Positions 24,259 to 35,346 are shown, numbered from the stretch's first letter. The stretch is 64,000 bases of DNA from Planctomycetia bacterium (GCA_026401035.1 JAPLNR010000046.1:1-64000); one strand, 5' to 3'. The notes: a model not told the origin generated them from the sequence alone. Program-made: numbers and translations.

Positions 24259-25884
24259 TCAACGCGTCGTCTCGGCGTCGGCCGTCGGACGATCCTCGCG
24301 TTCGAAGAAGAGTAATCGTCCGAGCGGAACCTCGAAGGTCTGCTGGGCAGGGCCGGAAATCACCTGGCCGTCGTCAGCCTTCCAGCGGCCGGGGGGAATC
24401 AGCACTGAGCGTGACGTGCCCTTAGTCACCATCGGGGCCACGAGCAGGTCGTCGCCCATAAGGAACTGATCCTTGACGCCTTCGTAGCCCCCGTCGGGAA
24501 ACACATACGCCAGCGGCCGCAGGATCGGCTCACCCGTGGCAGCGCTGGCGGTGGCGAGCTTGAGGATGCGGCGCGTGAACCGCTGCCGCAGCGCCACGGC
24601 CTCTTTGACTGCGACCAGATGGGGGGCGTCGAGCACTCGCCATGGCGCCACGGAGAACTGCATCATCGGCGTGAGGGCATGGACTTGCGCGGAACGCACG
24701 ATGAGATCCTGGTCGATCGTCGCCTGATCGAGGAATGAAGTGAACTCCCCTCCGCCAATCATGTCCGGACAGACGAACGTGTATCCCAGCAGTCCTGCCG
24801 CGATCATGTCGGGGATGAGCATCGCAAGGTCCCCCCAGTCGTGCCGTTTGTCGCGCAGCCGCTGCACGAGCGGCCGGCCCGCGAGCTTCCATGTCGCCCG
24901 GTATTCGTTGAGGGGAAACGCCAGTCCGATCTCCCCGAACAGGCGGGCGTGCTCGTTGACGTCGAGCGGTCGGTGGGCGAGATACGTCGCCTTGTAGAAC
25001 GGCGTGTCGCCGGCATCCAGCTTGAAGCCGTCCACGCCGTAGTCCGTCTGCAGCCGCGACAGTTCTCCGGTGAACCACTCTTTGGCCGCCGGACTGGAGA
25101 AGTCGAGCATGGCGCTCTTGCCGTTCCACCAGGTGACGATCGCCGGGTCGCCAGGCTGCTCCATGAAGAAGGCGTTCTTCTTCGCCAGCGTCCGATACAC
25201 GTCGCAGTCCGGGCTCACGAACGGGCACACCCAGACCATCACCTTGAAGCCGAGGCCGTGCAGCTCCCGCATCATGGCCTGCGGGTCCGGAAAGCGGCCG
25301 GGATGGAAGGTCCACTTGCCGTAGTCCTCCTGCCAATTGTCGTCGATCATCAGCACGCCGGGCGGCAGGCCGTTGTCCACGATGGCGTGCGCGTAGGTCA
25401 GGAGATCTCGCTGGTTCTGGTCGTACATCAGCTCGATCCAGCTGTTGTATTGCGGTGCTGCAAACAGCGCAGAATCGGGCAACTTCCCGTCGGTCGGAAA
25501 GAAGTTCGCGGAGACGTGACAAAACGCGTCTCGCAGGCTGCGCCCCGCCCGGCCGGAGCGGATGTCGTTGCCTGGTGACGTGACCCGCAGTCTCCCCGCC
25601 TGAAACGTGAACCGAAACGCCTTCTCACACCAGACGTACCGTCCCTTCGAGGAGAGCAGGAGCGGAGCGGCCTGATTGCCACGGTTGTCTCCATTCAGAT
25701 CAATGTCGATCGGCGTTTTGCCGAACGGCATCGTGGTTCCCAGGGTGACGGCACCACCCCACCAGACCTCCTCCGGCAAAATCTCGAGCGACAGTTCTGA
25801 CCGAACGGCGTCATCGGCGAACAGCGCGAATCCGTAGCCCGCCTGGCCGAGAAGGAGCAGTCCAACAAGCAACCGCAGCAGCAT
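24259..25884 (-). CDS. secreted GH31-family glycosidase, possibly an alpha-galactosidase
   Basis: The 541-residue protein has a signal peptide (LLRLLVGLLLLGQAGYGFAL). The GH31 barrel shows DNWQEDYGKWTFHPGRFPDP, KVMVWVCPFVSPDC, and DGFKLDAGD, where the Asp of KLD fits the nucleophile. FVCPDMIGGGEF fits the GH31 DIGGF acid-base region. The chain ends with beta-sandwich segments (DQFLMGDDLLVAPMV, then PGRWKADDGQV). Placement at the head of a galactose operon suggests it releases galactose from alpha-galactosides, but GH31 covers several specificities. It would act in the periplasm. Confidence 0.85.
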   Translation of the reverse strand: MLLRLLVGLLLLGQAGYGFALFADDAVRSELSLEILPEEVWWGGAVTLGTTMPFGKTPIDIDLNGDNRGNQAAPLLLSSKGRYVWCEKAFRFTFQAGRLRVTSPGNDIRSGRAGRSLRDAFCHVSANFFPTDGKLPDSALFAAPQYNSWIELMYDQNQRDLLTYAHAIVDNGLPPGVLMIDDNWQEDYGKWTFHPGRFPDPQAMMRELHGLGFKVMVWVCPFVSPDCDVYRTLAKKNAFFMEQPGDPAIVTWWNGKSAMLDFSSPAAKEWFTGELSRLQTDYGVDGFKLDAGDTPFYKATYLAHRPLDVNEHARLFGEIGLAFPLNEYRATWKLAGRPLVQRLRDKRHDWGDLAMLIPDMIAAGLLGYTFVCPDMIGGGEFTSFLDQATIDQDLIVRSAQVHALTPMMQFSVAPWRVLDAPHLVAVKEAVALRQRFTRRILKLATASAATGEPILRPLAYVFPDGGYEGVKDQFLMGDDLLVAPMVTKGTSRSVLIPPGRWKADDGQVISGPAQQTFEVPLGRLLFFEREDRPTADAETTR

Positions 25885-26154
25885 GGTCGAACTCCCTCAA
25901 AAACCCCAAATCATTTGAAAAGGTTATTAACTTAGTTTGGTTTATAGTCTTGTCAAGCATGCCGGCATCCGCCAACGACTTGTATCCCGCACGCCGCAGG
26001 CTGGGACGCGGGCCGAAAAATAGAGGAGCCTGTCGGGCCGCTTCGAACCGTTCACTCGCCTGTTTCATCAGGTCATTTATGAACCCTGGTATGCGGGGTG
26101 GTATACTGTTCAATTCACGTTTGCTTTCGTTATCCATGAATCATCGGCGTTGTG
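25885..26154. promoter_or_regulatory. divergent control region of the galactose operon and ROK gene
   Basis: A 270-bp space between divergent genes. The part next to the glycosidase is AT-rich (GGTTATTAACTTAGTTTGGT near 25921-25940), unlike its surroundings, and is a likely promoter plus operator for the ROK repressor. No exact palindrome could be fixed by eye. Confidence 0.45.
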
Positions 26155-27333
26155 ATGAAGTCTGAACGGGCGGAGCCCGCCCTGCTGCGGCGGATCAACC
26201 AACGCTGTATTCTCAAGGTGATTCAGAGGAGTGGCGCGTCGTCGCGGGCCACACTGGCCCGGATGTCGGGGCTCACGCCGCCCACTGTTTCAAAGGTCGT
26301 CGAGTCGCTGCTGATGCAGGGCATCGTCGAAGAATTCGAGCAGGATAGGCCGCCCCTCGGCAGGCCCCACAAACTGGTCAAGATGGCGACAACCTCGGCC
26401 GTCGTGCTGGGAGTCGTCATCGATGCCGGCAGCTCGTGCGTGACCGAAACGGGTCTCGACGGCCAGGTCACAGAGGAGAAGACACTGCGTTTTCGGACGC
26501 CCGACACCTACGAGCGGCTCCTCGACGAGTTGGAGCAGCGGTGCAGAACCCTGCTCTCGCGCACCAGCGCCAAGCCCCGGGGTGTGGGAATCAGCGTTCC
26601 GGGCCTCGTTAGCGAGCGACTGAAGCAGGTCGTTTTCTGCCCGAATTTGCACCTGCTTGATCACCGGAATCCGGCACTCGATCTGGAAAAACGCCTGGGC
26701 ATCGAGTGCCTGCTCATGCACGAACTCCAGGCGCTCTGCCTTGCCGAGAGGATGTATGGCGTTGCCGGCGTCCTCGACAACTTCGCGATGCTCGACGTGA
26801 CGCAGGGGCTCGGGCTAGGCGTCGTCGTGGGCGGCATGATCCTCACGGGCAACAGCGGGATGGCTGGCGAAATCGGCCACATCACCGCCGATCCGACCGG
26901 CATCCGCTGCGGCTGCGGGAACCGCGGCTGCCTGGAGACGCTGGCGACGGACGCGGCCCTGATGCGGATGATGCAGGATCGGGTGAAAAAGCCCCTCACG
27001 TTGGCCGAGGCGGCCGCAATGCTCGACGAGCAGGGCGCCGACTTTGAGAGCGAGATTCAGGCGGTGACCGGTTACCTGGCCATCGCGATCGCCGTAGTGA
27101 TCAACACGTTCAATCCAACGACGGTCTTCGTGCATGGAAAACTCCTCGTGGAAAACAAGGATCGCTTCGATCGGGTGGTCGACGGCGTACGCCAGCGGAC
27201 GCTGATGCCGCTCCTCGCCGAATGCACTATCGTCCCGACCCGATCGAGCAAGCGGCAAGGGGCGATCGCCGGAATCATGCACTGGCTCACCGAGGGCCGG
27301 ACACCGGGGCTCGGCGTCCGCCGCCAACCCTGA
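26155..27333 (+). CDS. ROK-family transcriptional regulator
   Basis: The 392-residue protein has an N-terminal winged HTH (SRATLARMSGLTPPTVSKVV at about residues 31-50) followed by a sugar-kinase-like ROK domain: VLGVVIDAG, LDVTQGLGLGVVVGGMIL, GEIGHITADP and the zinc motif CGCGNRGCLE. The kinase-like domain probably senses a sugar or sugar phosphate. It is divergent from the galactose operon and likely its repressor. A GTG one codon upstream (26152) is also possible. Confidence 0.9.
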   Translation: MKSERAEPALLRRINQRCILKVIQRSGASSRATLARMSGLTPPTVSKVVESLLMQGIVEEFEQDRPPLGRPHKLVKMATTSAVVLGVVIDAGSSCVTETGLDGQVTEEKTLRFRTPDTYERLLDELEQRCRTLLSRTSAKPRGVGISVPGLVSERLKQVVFCPNLHLLDHRNPALDLEKRLGIECLLMHELQALCLAERMYGVAGVLDNFAMLDVTQGLGLGVVVGGMILTGNSGMAGEIGHITADPTGIRCGCGNRGCLETLATDAALMRMMQDRVKKPLTLAEAAAMLDEQGADFESEIQAVTGYLAIAIAVVINTFNPTTVFVHGKLLVENKDRFDRVVDGVRQRTLMPLLAECTIVPTRSSKRQGAIAGIMHWLTEGRTPGLGVRRQP

Positions 27334-27389
27334 CTCCATCGACGCGGAGTCGCATACCCGGGCGGATCCGCCCCAGCAACCGCTGTTGC

Positions 27390-28871
27390 TCAGGCCAACA
27401 CGTCTTTGATGACGTGTCCGTGCACATTGGTGAGCCTGCGCTCGATACCGTTGTGATAAAACGTCAATCGTTCGTGATCCAGCCCCATAAGGTGCAAGAT
27501 GGTGGCGTTGAAGTCATAGACAGACGTCTCATTGACCACCGCCTTGAAGCCAAACTCGTCGCTCTCGCCGTAGCTGAAACCCTTCTTCACGCCAGCTCCG
27601 GCGAGAAAGCAGGTAAACGCACCCGGGTTGTGATCACGGCCGGTTCCGTTGCCTTGCAAGAACGGCATTCGGCCGAACTCAGTGCACCATACGATGAGGG
27701 TGTCATCGAGGAGGCCACGCCGCTTCATGTCTCGAATGAGCGCGGCGGTGGGCTGGTCCATGATCTCCGCTTGCATGGCATGGGTGTCCTGAATGTCGCT
27801 ATGCGAGTCCCAATTGGTGATGCCGTTGCCGCCGCTGGGATCGCTCCCATTGAACAGCTGCACGACGCGTACGCCCTTCTCGATGAGGCGGCGGGCTAAA
27901 ATACAATTCTTGGCATACTCGCGCTTGAGATCACTGCCGGTGTCGGTGCCGTATTCCCTGTGAATCGATTCGGGCTCCTCCGAGATGTCCATGATGTCGG
28001 GCACCGATGTTTGCATGCGGCCCGCAAGTTCATAGCTGGCGATGCGTGCGGCGAGGTTGGTATCGCCCGGAAATTGCTCGAGGTGCTTGCTGTTCAAACG
28101 TGCGAGCAGATCGCTCGTGACCTGATCGTCTGTTGCCGAGTAGTGAGCGGGACGATTGAGATTTGCGGGCGGAGCCTTGGCGGTAAAGTCGGTGCCCTGG
28201 AAAGCGGCGGGCAGAAATCCGCTGCCGAAGTTGTTCTTGCCCGACCTTGCCATGCCACGCGGATCATTGATGGCGACGAACGCAGGCAGCTCGGAGCACT
28301 CGGACCCAAGCGCATAGGTGGTCCACGCGCCAAATGAAGGGAAGCCTTCCATCACAAAACCGGTGTGGAGAAAATTCTCTCCCTGCGGGTGCGCGCTGGT
28401 TTGCGTGCTCAGCGCATGAAGAAAGCAGAACTCATCGGTGAGTTCTGCCAGATGCGGCAACAAGTCCGACACCATCTTGCCGCTCTGGCCGCGTGGCTTG
28501 AAGCGCCAGAACGGTTTGGCGATGTTGCCGGACGGGCCTTCGAACGTCACTGCGGGCATGTGCGGCGGCTTCTGACCATGCAACTTTGCGAGCATCGGCT
28601 TGTAGTCGAACGTGTCGACATGGCTGACCGCCCCCGGGCAAAAGACGACCAGCACCCTCTTCGCGGGCATCGGGAAGTGCGCAGGGCGCGGTGCATAGGG
28701 ACGATCGGGATCGATCCGGGGACGGATGCTCGCCTTGCCCGTGAGGTCAGCCGCGGATTCGGAGGCCAGCAGGTGCGCGAGGCCCAGGCCACCGAAGGCA
28801 CCTCCGGTGGTCCCCAGGAAGGCGCGGCGGTCGAGCAGGTGTCGCGCCCGGATTCGCTCGGCTTGGTTCAT
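27390..28871 (-). CDS. DUF1501 protein, Tat-exported
   Basis: The 493-residue protein has a twin-arginine leader ([20 protein letters not shown]) and the sulfatase-like alkaline-phosphatase fold of DUF1501: [59 protein letters not shown] and RDHNPGAFT. Such proteins accompany DUF1549/DUF1553 proteins throughout planctomycetes, presumably in breakdown of complex polysaccharides. Its ATG overlaps the stop of the upstream gene by 4 nt (ATGA), so the two are coupled. Confidence 0.92.
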   Translation of the reverse strand: MNQAERIRARHLLDRRAFLGTTGGAFGGLGLAHLLASESAADLTGKASIRPRIDPDRPYAPRPAHFPMPAKRVLVVFCPGAVSHVDTFDYKPMLAKLHGQKPPHMPAVTFEGPSGNIAKPFWRFKPRGQSGKMVSDLLPHLAELTDEFCFLHALSTQTSAHPQGENFLHTGFVMEGFPSFGAWTTYALGSECSELPAFVAINDPRGMARSGKNNFGSGFLPAAFQGTDFTAKAPPANLNRPAHYSATDDQVTSDLLARLNSKHLEQFPGDTNLAARIASYELAGRMQTSVPDIMDISEEPESIHREYGTDTGSDLKREYAKNCILARRLIEKGVRVVQLFNGSDPSGGNGITNWDSHSDIQDTHAMQAEIMDQPTAALIRDMKRRGLLDDTLIVWCTEFGRMPFLQGNGTGRDHNPGAFTCFLAGAGVKKGFSYGESDEFGFKAVVNETSVYDFNATILHLMGLDHERLTFYHNGIERRLTNVHGHVIKDVLA

Positions 28872-31549
28872 GGCAGGAATGCGAATTCGTTTGAGTTGAT
28901 GATGCTTCGGACGACGAGTGCGAGTCTGGTTCCCTCACATGCAGCGAACTCTTCAGCCGTCGGTGCTCTTGTCAGCAACAATTCAAACGCCTGACTCACC
29001 GATTGCGCCCGCTGGGCTATAAACTCGCTCTGCTCGACCACGAACTCACTGTTCATCAAATTCAGAGCCTGAAGCGGAGTCGTGGATATCGGCCGTTTGG
29101 GACTGACTTGTCCGCAGTCGGGAAAATCGAATGCGGTGAAAATGCGATCGTCAACTCGGCGCATGCGTTCTTGATAAATCATCCGCCGCCACGTCTCGGG
29201 GCCATGGTTGTCGATCACCTGCCACTGCGCGTAGGTGTTCTTCACGCCGTGAATGCGGTAACTACGGCCCCCTGGCGTTCGATCAAGTTTGCCGGACGCC
29301 TGCAACACACTGTCCCGAATGACCTCGGCTTCGACTCGTTGTGGCGAGAAACGCCACAACAACGAATTATTGGCGTCGATGCGAATGGCGTCCTGGCGCG
29401 GAGCGCTCGATTGCCGGAAGGCGTCGGTCAGTACGATGCGGCGGATGAGGTCCTTGGTACTCCAGGGCTTGGCATTACGGTCCTGCGGATGCACGAACTC
29501 GGCGGCGAGCCAGTCGAGCAGTTCGGGATGGCTCGGCGGTGCGCCCGCTTTGCCAAAATCGGAGGTTGTTGCGACGATGCCCGCGCCGAAGAGATGGTGC
29601 CACACGCGGTTCACATAGACTCTTGCCGTAAGCGGATGCTCGGGGCTGAAAACCCAATCAGCGAATCGCTTTCGTCGCTCGGCATCAGGCGTGCTCGAGT
29701 TCAGGCCAAGATCGCCATCCAGGATGGCGAAACCAGCCGGCATGACTTCACCCGCTGGATTCTCAGGGCTCCCGCGGCTGAATACACGGGTGACAACCGG
29801 ATCTTGAAAACGACCGATGAAACTGTGGCGCGGACCGTCCTGGCTGAGCGTTTGGATGAGTTCGTGCAGCCGTCCGGTCCGTGCCACCCGGTTGCTGGCA
29901 ATCTCTCTCCACGTGCCATCGGTGTGTTGCGCCGAGACACGATAGCCCGGAACCTGATACGTCCCGCCGTCTGCGATGTAGTCGGTCTCAAAATAGGATT
30001 CGCGATTGCTCGAGAGGCGTAGGCGGCTGACCTCCTGCACTCGAGGAAAGCGAATCTCGACCCATGGCCTGTCAGAACTGTCCTCTGCCGAGCGTGCCCT
30101 CCACGTCTGCGTGCCATACTCGCCGTCGTTGGCGTTCCTCAAATCACCGCGCGGCTCGGTCATTCGCTCATCCGCGGTGAGCTGCGTTCCGCTGGAAGCG
30201 AGCGCCAGGTTCTTCTTGACGTCCCCAGGACCGAACAATTCCAGTTCATCGACTGCAACGTAGGAGCCGTCGAATTCGATGCGCAGCGCGCTGGTCCTGG
30301 TCGCTGGAAACTGCAGCTCTCTGAATCCTCCCCAATCCTCTTCCCACACGCAGCCGTTTTTCAACAATTCTGCACGGTGCTCGGACACCCTTCGGAGCAA
30401 CTCGTTTGCCCGTAGCGTGCGAGGGTGTTCGTCGCTCAGTTCAGGCAGACGTCCGCCGAATTCCACTCCCTGAAACACTGCGGTGAGCGAGTAGTAGTCC
30501 TGGATCGTGATCGGGTCGAACTTGTGATTGTGACAGCGTGCGCAACTGACCGTCATGCCGAGAAGCGAAGAGCCCACGGTTTGCATGATTTCATCCATGC
30601 GATCCGCGCGGGCTTGGCGAATCGCCGTGGGCTCCTGCCCAACCGTGGCCGCCGGTACATGCGGTCCGGCAACGAGAAAGCCTGTTGCTTCGCCCATGCC
30701 ATATTGATCGCCTGCGATCTGTTCACGCACGAACTGATCGTATGGACGATCTTCATTGAAAGCGGCGATGACAAAGTCGCGATAGACCCATGCGTTCTTC
30801 CGATAGAGATTTGCCTCCGAGCCATTCGACTCCGCCCAGCGGATCACATCGAGCCAGTGTTGGGCCCAACGCTCACCAAAGCTCGGTGAGGCGAGTAACT
30901 CATCGACCAGCCCGGTATACGCCGCCTCGTCGTCTCCTTTCGAATCCTCAATAAAGCGTGATACGCGTTCTGGCGTGGGCATCAAGCCTGTCAGCACGAC
31001 AGAGACACGACGAATGAGCGACCGCGCCGCGACAGCGTCGCCATACGCAAGATCTTTTTCACCCAACCTCTCCAGAAGAAAAGCATCGATGGCGGTCGTA
31101 TCGCGAGCGATCACCGGAACCTCGGGGCGGACTACCGGCTGGAGTGACCAGAGGTCCGAGCTGAGTTCCAACTCAGCATCCATCTGCCCCGGCACCACGG
31201 CACCTTCGGCAATCCACTGCTCAAACAACGCGATCTGCTCTCGGGTGAGCGACTCACCGTTCGGCGGCATCCTTTCGTCCTCGTCATTGGACTTCAGCAC
31301 CGCAATCAAATGGCTCTTCGCCGCGTCGCCGGGAACGACGGCTGCCATGCCCGAGTCGCCCCCTCGAAGCATGATTGGCCTCTGGTCTAAACGGAAGCCG
31401 GAACTTTGGTCCTCGTCCCCGTGACAATCCAGACACCGCGCCGCGAGGATCGGCTGGATATCTCTGTCGAAATCAATCGTGCTGGCAGACGCACGCACAG
31501 GCGCACAGGCGCAGAGGAGAATCAGAAAGAGGGCTTGGATTCCTTTCAT
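28868..31549 (-). CDS. PSD1-type protein: cytochrome c, DUF1549, discoidin-like and DUF1553 domains
   Basis: The 893-residue secreted protein has a signal peptide ([17 protein letters not shown]). PSCyt1 follows with a haem site in [10 protein letters not shown], then DUF1549 ([20 protein letters not shown]) with a second CxxCH ([13 protein letters not shown]). A middle insert around [20 protein letters not shown] and [19 protein letters not shown] resembles a discoidin (F5/8 C) domain. DUF1553 follows ([18 protein letters not shown], then [18 protein letters not shown]). The start at 31549 is used because the signal peptide begins there; 42 further in-frame codons upstream lack one. Coupled to the DUF1501 gene. 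Confidence 0.92.
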   Translation of the reverse strand: MKGIQALFLILLCACAPVRASASTIDFDRDIQPILAARCLDCHGDEDQSSGFRLDQRPIMLRGGDSGMAAVVPGDAAKSHLIAVLKSNDEDERMPPNGESLTREQIALFEQWIAEGAVVPGQMDAELELSSDLWSLQPVVRPEVPVIARDTTAIDAFLLERLGEKDLAYGDAVAARSLIRRVSVVLTGLMPTPERVSRFIEDSKGDDEAAYTGLVDELLASPSFGERWAQHWLDVIRWAESNGSEANLYRKNAWVYRDFVIAAFNEDRPYDQFVREQIAGDQYGMGEATGFLVAGPHVPAATVGQEPTAIRQARADRMDEIMQTVGSSLLGMTVSCARCHNHKFDPITIQDYYSLTAVFQGVEFGGRLPELSDEHPRTLRANELLRRVSEHRAELLKNGCVWEEDWGGFRELQFPATRTSALRIEFDGSYVAVDELELFGPGDVKKNLALASSGTQLTADERMTEPRGDLRNANDGEYGTQTWRARSAEDSSDRPWVEIRFPRVQEVSRLRLSSNRESYFETDYIADGGTYQVPGYRVSAQHTDGTWREIASNRVARTGRLHELIQTLSQDGPRHSFIGRFQDPVVTRVFSRGSPENPAGEVMPAGFAILDGDLGLNSSTPDAERRKRFADWVFSPEHPLTARVYVNRVWHHLFGAGIVATTSDFGKAGAPPSHPELLDWLAAEFVHPQDRNAKPWSTKDLIRRIVLTDAFRQSSAPRQDAIRIDANNSLLWRFSPQRVEAEVIRDSVLQASGKLDRTPGGRSYRIHGVKNTYAQWQVIDNHGPETWRRMIYQERMRRVDDRIFTAFDFPDCGQVSPKRPISTTPLQALNLMNSEFVVEQSEFIAQRAQSVSQAFELLLTRAPTAEEFAACEGTRLALVVRSIINSNEFAFLP

Positions 31550-31753
31550 GCAGCACGTGAGGCGGTGACGGCGGCGGGGCCGAACAGCTCCTACGCCGGA
31601 CAACTCTCGAGCAGCGTAAGTCGCACCGTTTCCATTTCTGGAAGCGTATGCCAGTCGCTTGCTACTCCTTACCATGTTCGGTTACTTCAGCCGTGGGGAG
31701 TCATCCTCGCACCGTGCGTGCGGGGATTGGAGTCGAGCAAGCGATGGGGCGGC

Positions 31754-34700
31754 TCAGGCCGTGCGGCGGTAGCAGCGGTGGGCGAGGCGGACGCCAAGCA
31801 AGGCTGCGCCGGCGGCGAGAAGGACCAGCGTCGCGGGCTCGGGCACCGGCAGCACTGCCAACACACCGGTTGCGGTGTTGAATGTCATACGCTGATTGTC
31901 GCCGCCGACATTACTGGTCCAAAGGCCGGCGTTGTCGTAAGAGAACGTCAAATCGAGGTACGCCGATCCGTTCATCGTCACAGCAGAGAAATTGCCACCC
32001 CGACTCGAGGTATCGAAAGTCGTGAACAGGTCAAAGTTCGTGTTGTCGGCAAAGAGCTGGTTCAAATCAAGCTGGAGAATGCCACCGAAGTTGAGCGTCG
32101 TGGAGTTGATGACGTCCACGGCGTCGTAGCCAGGATTCGCCCCGCGGGTCGTTCCCCAGATCTCCATGAGCGTCGTGCCGGCCAGGCTCACCGTGCCGCC
32201 GCCGCCCTGGCTGTCCAACGTGATGACGCCCGGGCTGTTCCCCGGCGAGAGCGTGCCGTTGATCGTGAGCGTGTCACCGTTGCCGAGCCGGACGGTGCCG
32301 ATCCCCTTGAGCGTCTGACTACCGCCGATCGCGAATGACGTCTTCTCAGCGAGGTCCAGGACCGCTCCTGAAGAGCCGGTATCGCCCACCACGATCGTCT
32401 GGCTGCTGTTGATGCTGCCTGCCACGCCAAGTTTGAGCGTGCCGGCCTTGATCGTCGTGGAACCGTTGTAGGTGTTCACGCCTGAGAGCGTTTGCGTGCC
32501 CGTGCCCAACTTGGTCAGGCCGCTGGTGCCGGTGCCGCTGATGACGCCCCCGTAGGAGGTGCTGCCGTTGTTGCCGCCGGTGGTCAGCGTGGCGTTGGCA
32601 CCCAGCGTCACATTGCCGCCGGTGGATCCGCCGCCCGCGAGCGAGCCGATGGTTTGACTGAAGCCATTGAGATCCAGGCTGACGCCAGCCACATCGGCCA
32701 AGGCGACGGCCGACCCATTGCCGAAGGCTTGCCCGCCGGCCGCCGCACCGGCACGGAGCGTGCCGGCACTGACGGTGGTCGGGCCGGTGTAGGTGCTCGT
32801 GCCGGAGAGGATCCAGATCCCGGGGTTGTCGATCTTCGTGATGCCGCCGGCGCCGGAGATCACACCGCTGATGGTGCCGGTGCCGCGACCGCGGACGAAG
32901 AGCGTGAAGCTATCGAGACCGAAGCTACCGGAGAGGGTAACCGTATCGCTCGACGATGTGCTGCCATCCGCGTTACCTGCGGCGATGGTGGCATTGCCGC
33001 TGAGGGTGAAGTTGTTCGATTGGGTGGTGTTGTTGGTGAACACGAAGGCGGTCGGGCTGCCGCTGAACCCAGAGACCCAGGTGTTTTGATTCCCCCCTTG
33101 GATCGTGACATTTCCGGAGCCGAGTGCGCCGCTGGCGGTCACCGAAAGTCTTTGCCACGCACCAGAGGTGCCCGTGTTGGATGTCCACTGCGTCCCGCCC
33201 GAATAGCTATTCGCCGCATTGGCCAGAAGAAGCTCGCCGCCTCCGGCGGTTGGGTCAGAGATGATCTTGCCCGTTCCGCTGACTTGCCCGTAGAGGCTGG
33301 TGCCCCACGTCGATGAGCGGAAACTAAGACTGGTGCCATCCATCAGCACGGCGGAGTTCACATTCAGATTGCCAGCATAGTTTGAATCGAAGACGGCTTG
33401 CGTGCCGCCATCGGCGACAAAGCGAATCGTGCCGGATGTCGCGCCAACGCTGCCGCTGCCGATGGTGCTGGTCACCTGACTGCCGGAGTTGTCCCAATCG
33501 ATCCGGTTCAGGGTGAGAACGGAGCCGGTGCCCAGGTTCAGAGTGGGCGCTGTGCCGCTTACGACTGCGGCATTCACGTTTCGGATCGTCTCGCTCTGGC
33601 CGTTCAGGTTCCAGGTTCCGGCGTTGATGTCCAGGGTGGCATTGTCCGCGATCTGGTTGGCGGTGAGGTGCTTCAGAGTGGCGCCAGCGTTGACCTGGAC
33701 GTCGACGGTCCCGGCCGTGCCATCGCCCGCGATCGCGTTGACCCCGGCGGTTTTGCTCAGTTCCAGCGTGCCGCCGGTTACGGTGGTGAGGCCGGTAAAG
33801 GTGTTTGAGGTGGACCCGCTGAGGGTGAGGGCGCCTATGCCCTGCTTGGTGAGGGCGAGCGCGTTCGTGAACCGGCCGTCGTAGGTGGTGTTCGTGCTTT
33901 GGTTCACTGTGAGGGTGGCGGTGCCGCTGCTGCTGTTGGTCACGGTGCGCGCGCCTTCCGTCACGGAAGCCGTGGTGCGAATGCCGCCGATGGTCTGGCT
34001 GAAGCCGGCGAGATCGAGGGTTCCCGTTCCCGCGTTCACTCCACCGGTTACGCCGAGGGAAAGGATGCTGCTGGAGGGCAGCACATTGGCCGCCCCCGCC
34101 TTCAAGGTCCCCTGCCAGCCCGGGGTCACCGTTCCGAAGGAGCTGCCGGCGACCCCGAGGGTGACGGTGCCACTTTCGTAGATGAAAAGCGTATTGGCGT
34201 TCAGCGTTAACGCGGTGGTCGTGATTTGGATCGCTCCCCCTGCCCCAGGCCTCAGCGCCAGCGAACTGCCGCCGGCACTGGATACGCCACCAGTGAGGTT
34301 CAGCGTGGTGTTGTTATTCGACCCGATCCTTGCGCCGCCGGCCGGGTCCACGGTGATGAGCCCGCTGTAGGTATTGGTTCCGCTGTTGTTGAAGAGGGCT
34401 CCGGTAAAATTTGAGCCGTCGCCCCGGATGGTCAGCGGCTCGGCCACGGTGAGGCCGGTTGCGTCTAGTTGGAGCACGGCGTTATTGCTCACTGTCGTGC
34501 CGTTGCCGCCGCCGGTAGCGCCGAGGGCGTTGTTGCTCGTAATGGCAAGGATGCCCGTGCTGATGCTGGTGGTCCCGGAGTAGGTGTTGACGCCGGAAAG
34601 CGTGAGCGTGCCACTCCCAGACTTGGTCAGGCCTGCTGTACCTTCGATGATCGCGCTGATGGTGGCGGTTTTTCCCGACCCCAGGGCATTCACCGTCACG

Positions 34701-35119
34701 GTAGGAGTAACGCCAGCGAGGATGAGGTTGTTGGTGGCGGTGCCATTGTTGTCCAGAACCCACCCAGCAGCCGTAGTGGTGTTTGTATCGCCGAAGATCA
34801 GGCCGGTCAGGGTGCGGTCGGAATCGAGTCTGACGGTGTTGTCGGCGGTGAGATTGAGCGTGTTGAAGTTGGCTGTGGAGCCGAGGCCGTCAGCAACAAT
34901 GCCGCCGGACCAGTTCCCGGTCGTACTCCAAGAACCGCCTGAGACGGTTTGAGTCCACGTGCCATCCGCTGCGTGGGCGTCTAGGAGAGACAACGCGGCC
35001 ACCGCCGCTAGAATGCCAGCAAGCCAGGGCTGGAACCGCCGACGAATCCGCGCGGCCCAACAGAACAACTCGTCCAACTTCAAAGCAGCTGTTTTCCCAG
35101 AGCATTTGCGACTGCTCAT
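31754..35119 (-). CDS. PEP-CTERM protein with autotransporter-type beta-strand repeats
   Basis: The 1121-residue protein has a signal segment after a basic start (PWLAGILAAVAALSLLDAHA). It carries many Gly/Thr/Ser-rich repeats of the autotransporter-associated beta-strand type, for example GTLTLSGVNTYSGTTSISTG, LSGSTSNTFTGLTTVTGGTL and LSGTSTYTGPTTVSAGTLRA, predicting a long beta-helix. The C-terminus VPEPATLVLLAAGAALLG followed by RRTA is a PEP-CTERM sorting signal, so an exosortase elsewhere should cut and anchor it. The start at 35119 places the signal about 30 residues in. No passenger enzyme domain is visible. Confidence 0.9.
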   Translation of the reverse strand: MSSRKCSGKTAALKLDELFCWAARIRRRFQPWLAGILAAVAALSLLDAHAADGTWTQTVSGGSWSTTGNWSGGIVADGLGSTANFNTLNLTADNTVRLDSDRTLTGLIFGDTNTTTAAGWVLDNNGTATNNLILAGVTPTVTVNALGSGKTATISAIIEGTAGLTKSGSGTLTLSGVNTYSGTTSISTGILAITSNNALGATGGGNGTTVSNNAVLQLDATGLTVAEPLTIRGDGSNFTGALFNNSGTNTYSGLITVDPAGGARIGSNNNTTLNLTGGVSSAGGSSLALRPGAGGAIQITTTALTLNANTLFIYESGTVTLGVAGSSFGTVTPGWQGTLKAGAANVLPSSSILSLGVTGGVNAGTGTLDLAGFSQTIGGIRTTASVTEGARTVTNSSSGTATLTVNQSTNTTYDGRFTNALALTKQGIGALTLSGSTSNTFTGLTTVTGGTLELSKTAGVNAIAGDGTAGTVDVQVNAGATLKHLTANQIADNATLDINAGTWNLNGQSETIRNVNAAVVSGTAPTLNLGTGSVLTLNRIDWDNSGSQVTSTIGSGSVGATSGTIRFVADGGTQAVFDSNYAGNLNVNSAVLMDGTSLSFRSSTWGTSLYGQVSGTGKIISDPTAGGGELLLANAANSYSGGTQWTSNTGTSGAWQRLSVTASGALGSGNVTIQGGNQNTWVSGFSGSPTAFVFTNNTTQSNNFTLSGNATIAAGNADGSTSSSDTVTLSGSFGLDSFTLFVRGRGTGTISGVISGAGGITKIDNPGIWILSGTSTYTGPTTVSAGTLRAGAAAGGQAFGNGSAVALADVAGVSLDLNGFSQTIGSLAGGGSTGGNVTLGANATLTTGGNNGSTSYGGVISGTGTSGLTKLGTGTQTLSGVNTYNGSTTIKAGTLKLGVAGSINSSQTIVVGDTGSSGAVLDLAEKTSFAIGGSQTLKGIGTVRLGNGDTLTINGTLSPGNSPGVITLDSQGGGGTVSLAGTTLMEIWGTTRGANPGYDAVDVINSTTLNFGGILQLDLNQLFADNTNFDLFTTFDTSSRGGNFSAVTMNGSAYLDLTFSYDNAGLWTSNVGGDNQRMTFNTATGVLAVLPVPEPATLVLLAAGAALLGVRLAHRCYRRTA

Positions 35120-35346
35120 CCGTATCCCCCAAACTGATCGTCGTTTAGAAACTGAGATTACGACGAAGAAAATCCTAAACGGTAAATGGCACATCCGCAA
35201 GCCTTTGGTACTCAAATTTTTTGGACCCTCACCGCTGGCCGGCTCCCCCACGGCCTACTGGCCCCGCAGAACAGTTGCAAAACAGACGTTTTCCGTGGGA
35301 GTAACCAACCAGGAATAGGCGCGTTTCCCGGGAATAAAGCGTAAGT

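Noticed and set aside
31754-35119. Repeated short motifs in the PEP-CTERM gene considered as a CRISPR array
   Set aside because: The repeats are diverged coding repeats of beta strands with no constant repeat-spacer pattern; no cas genes are present.
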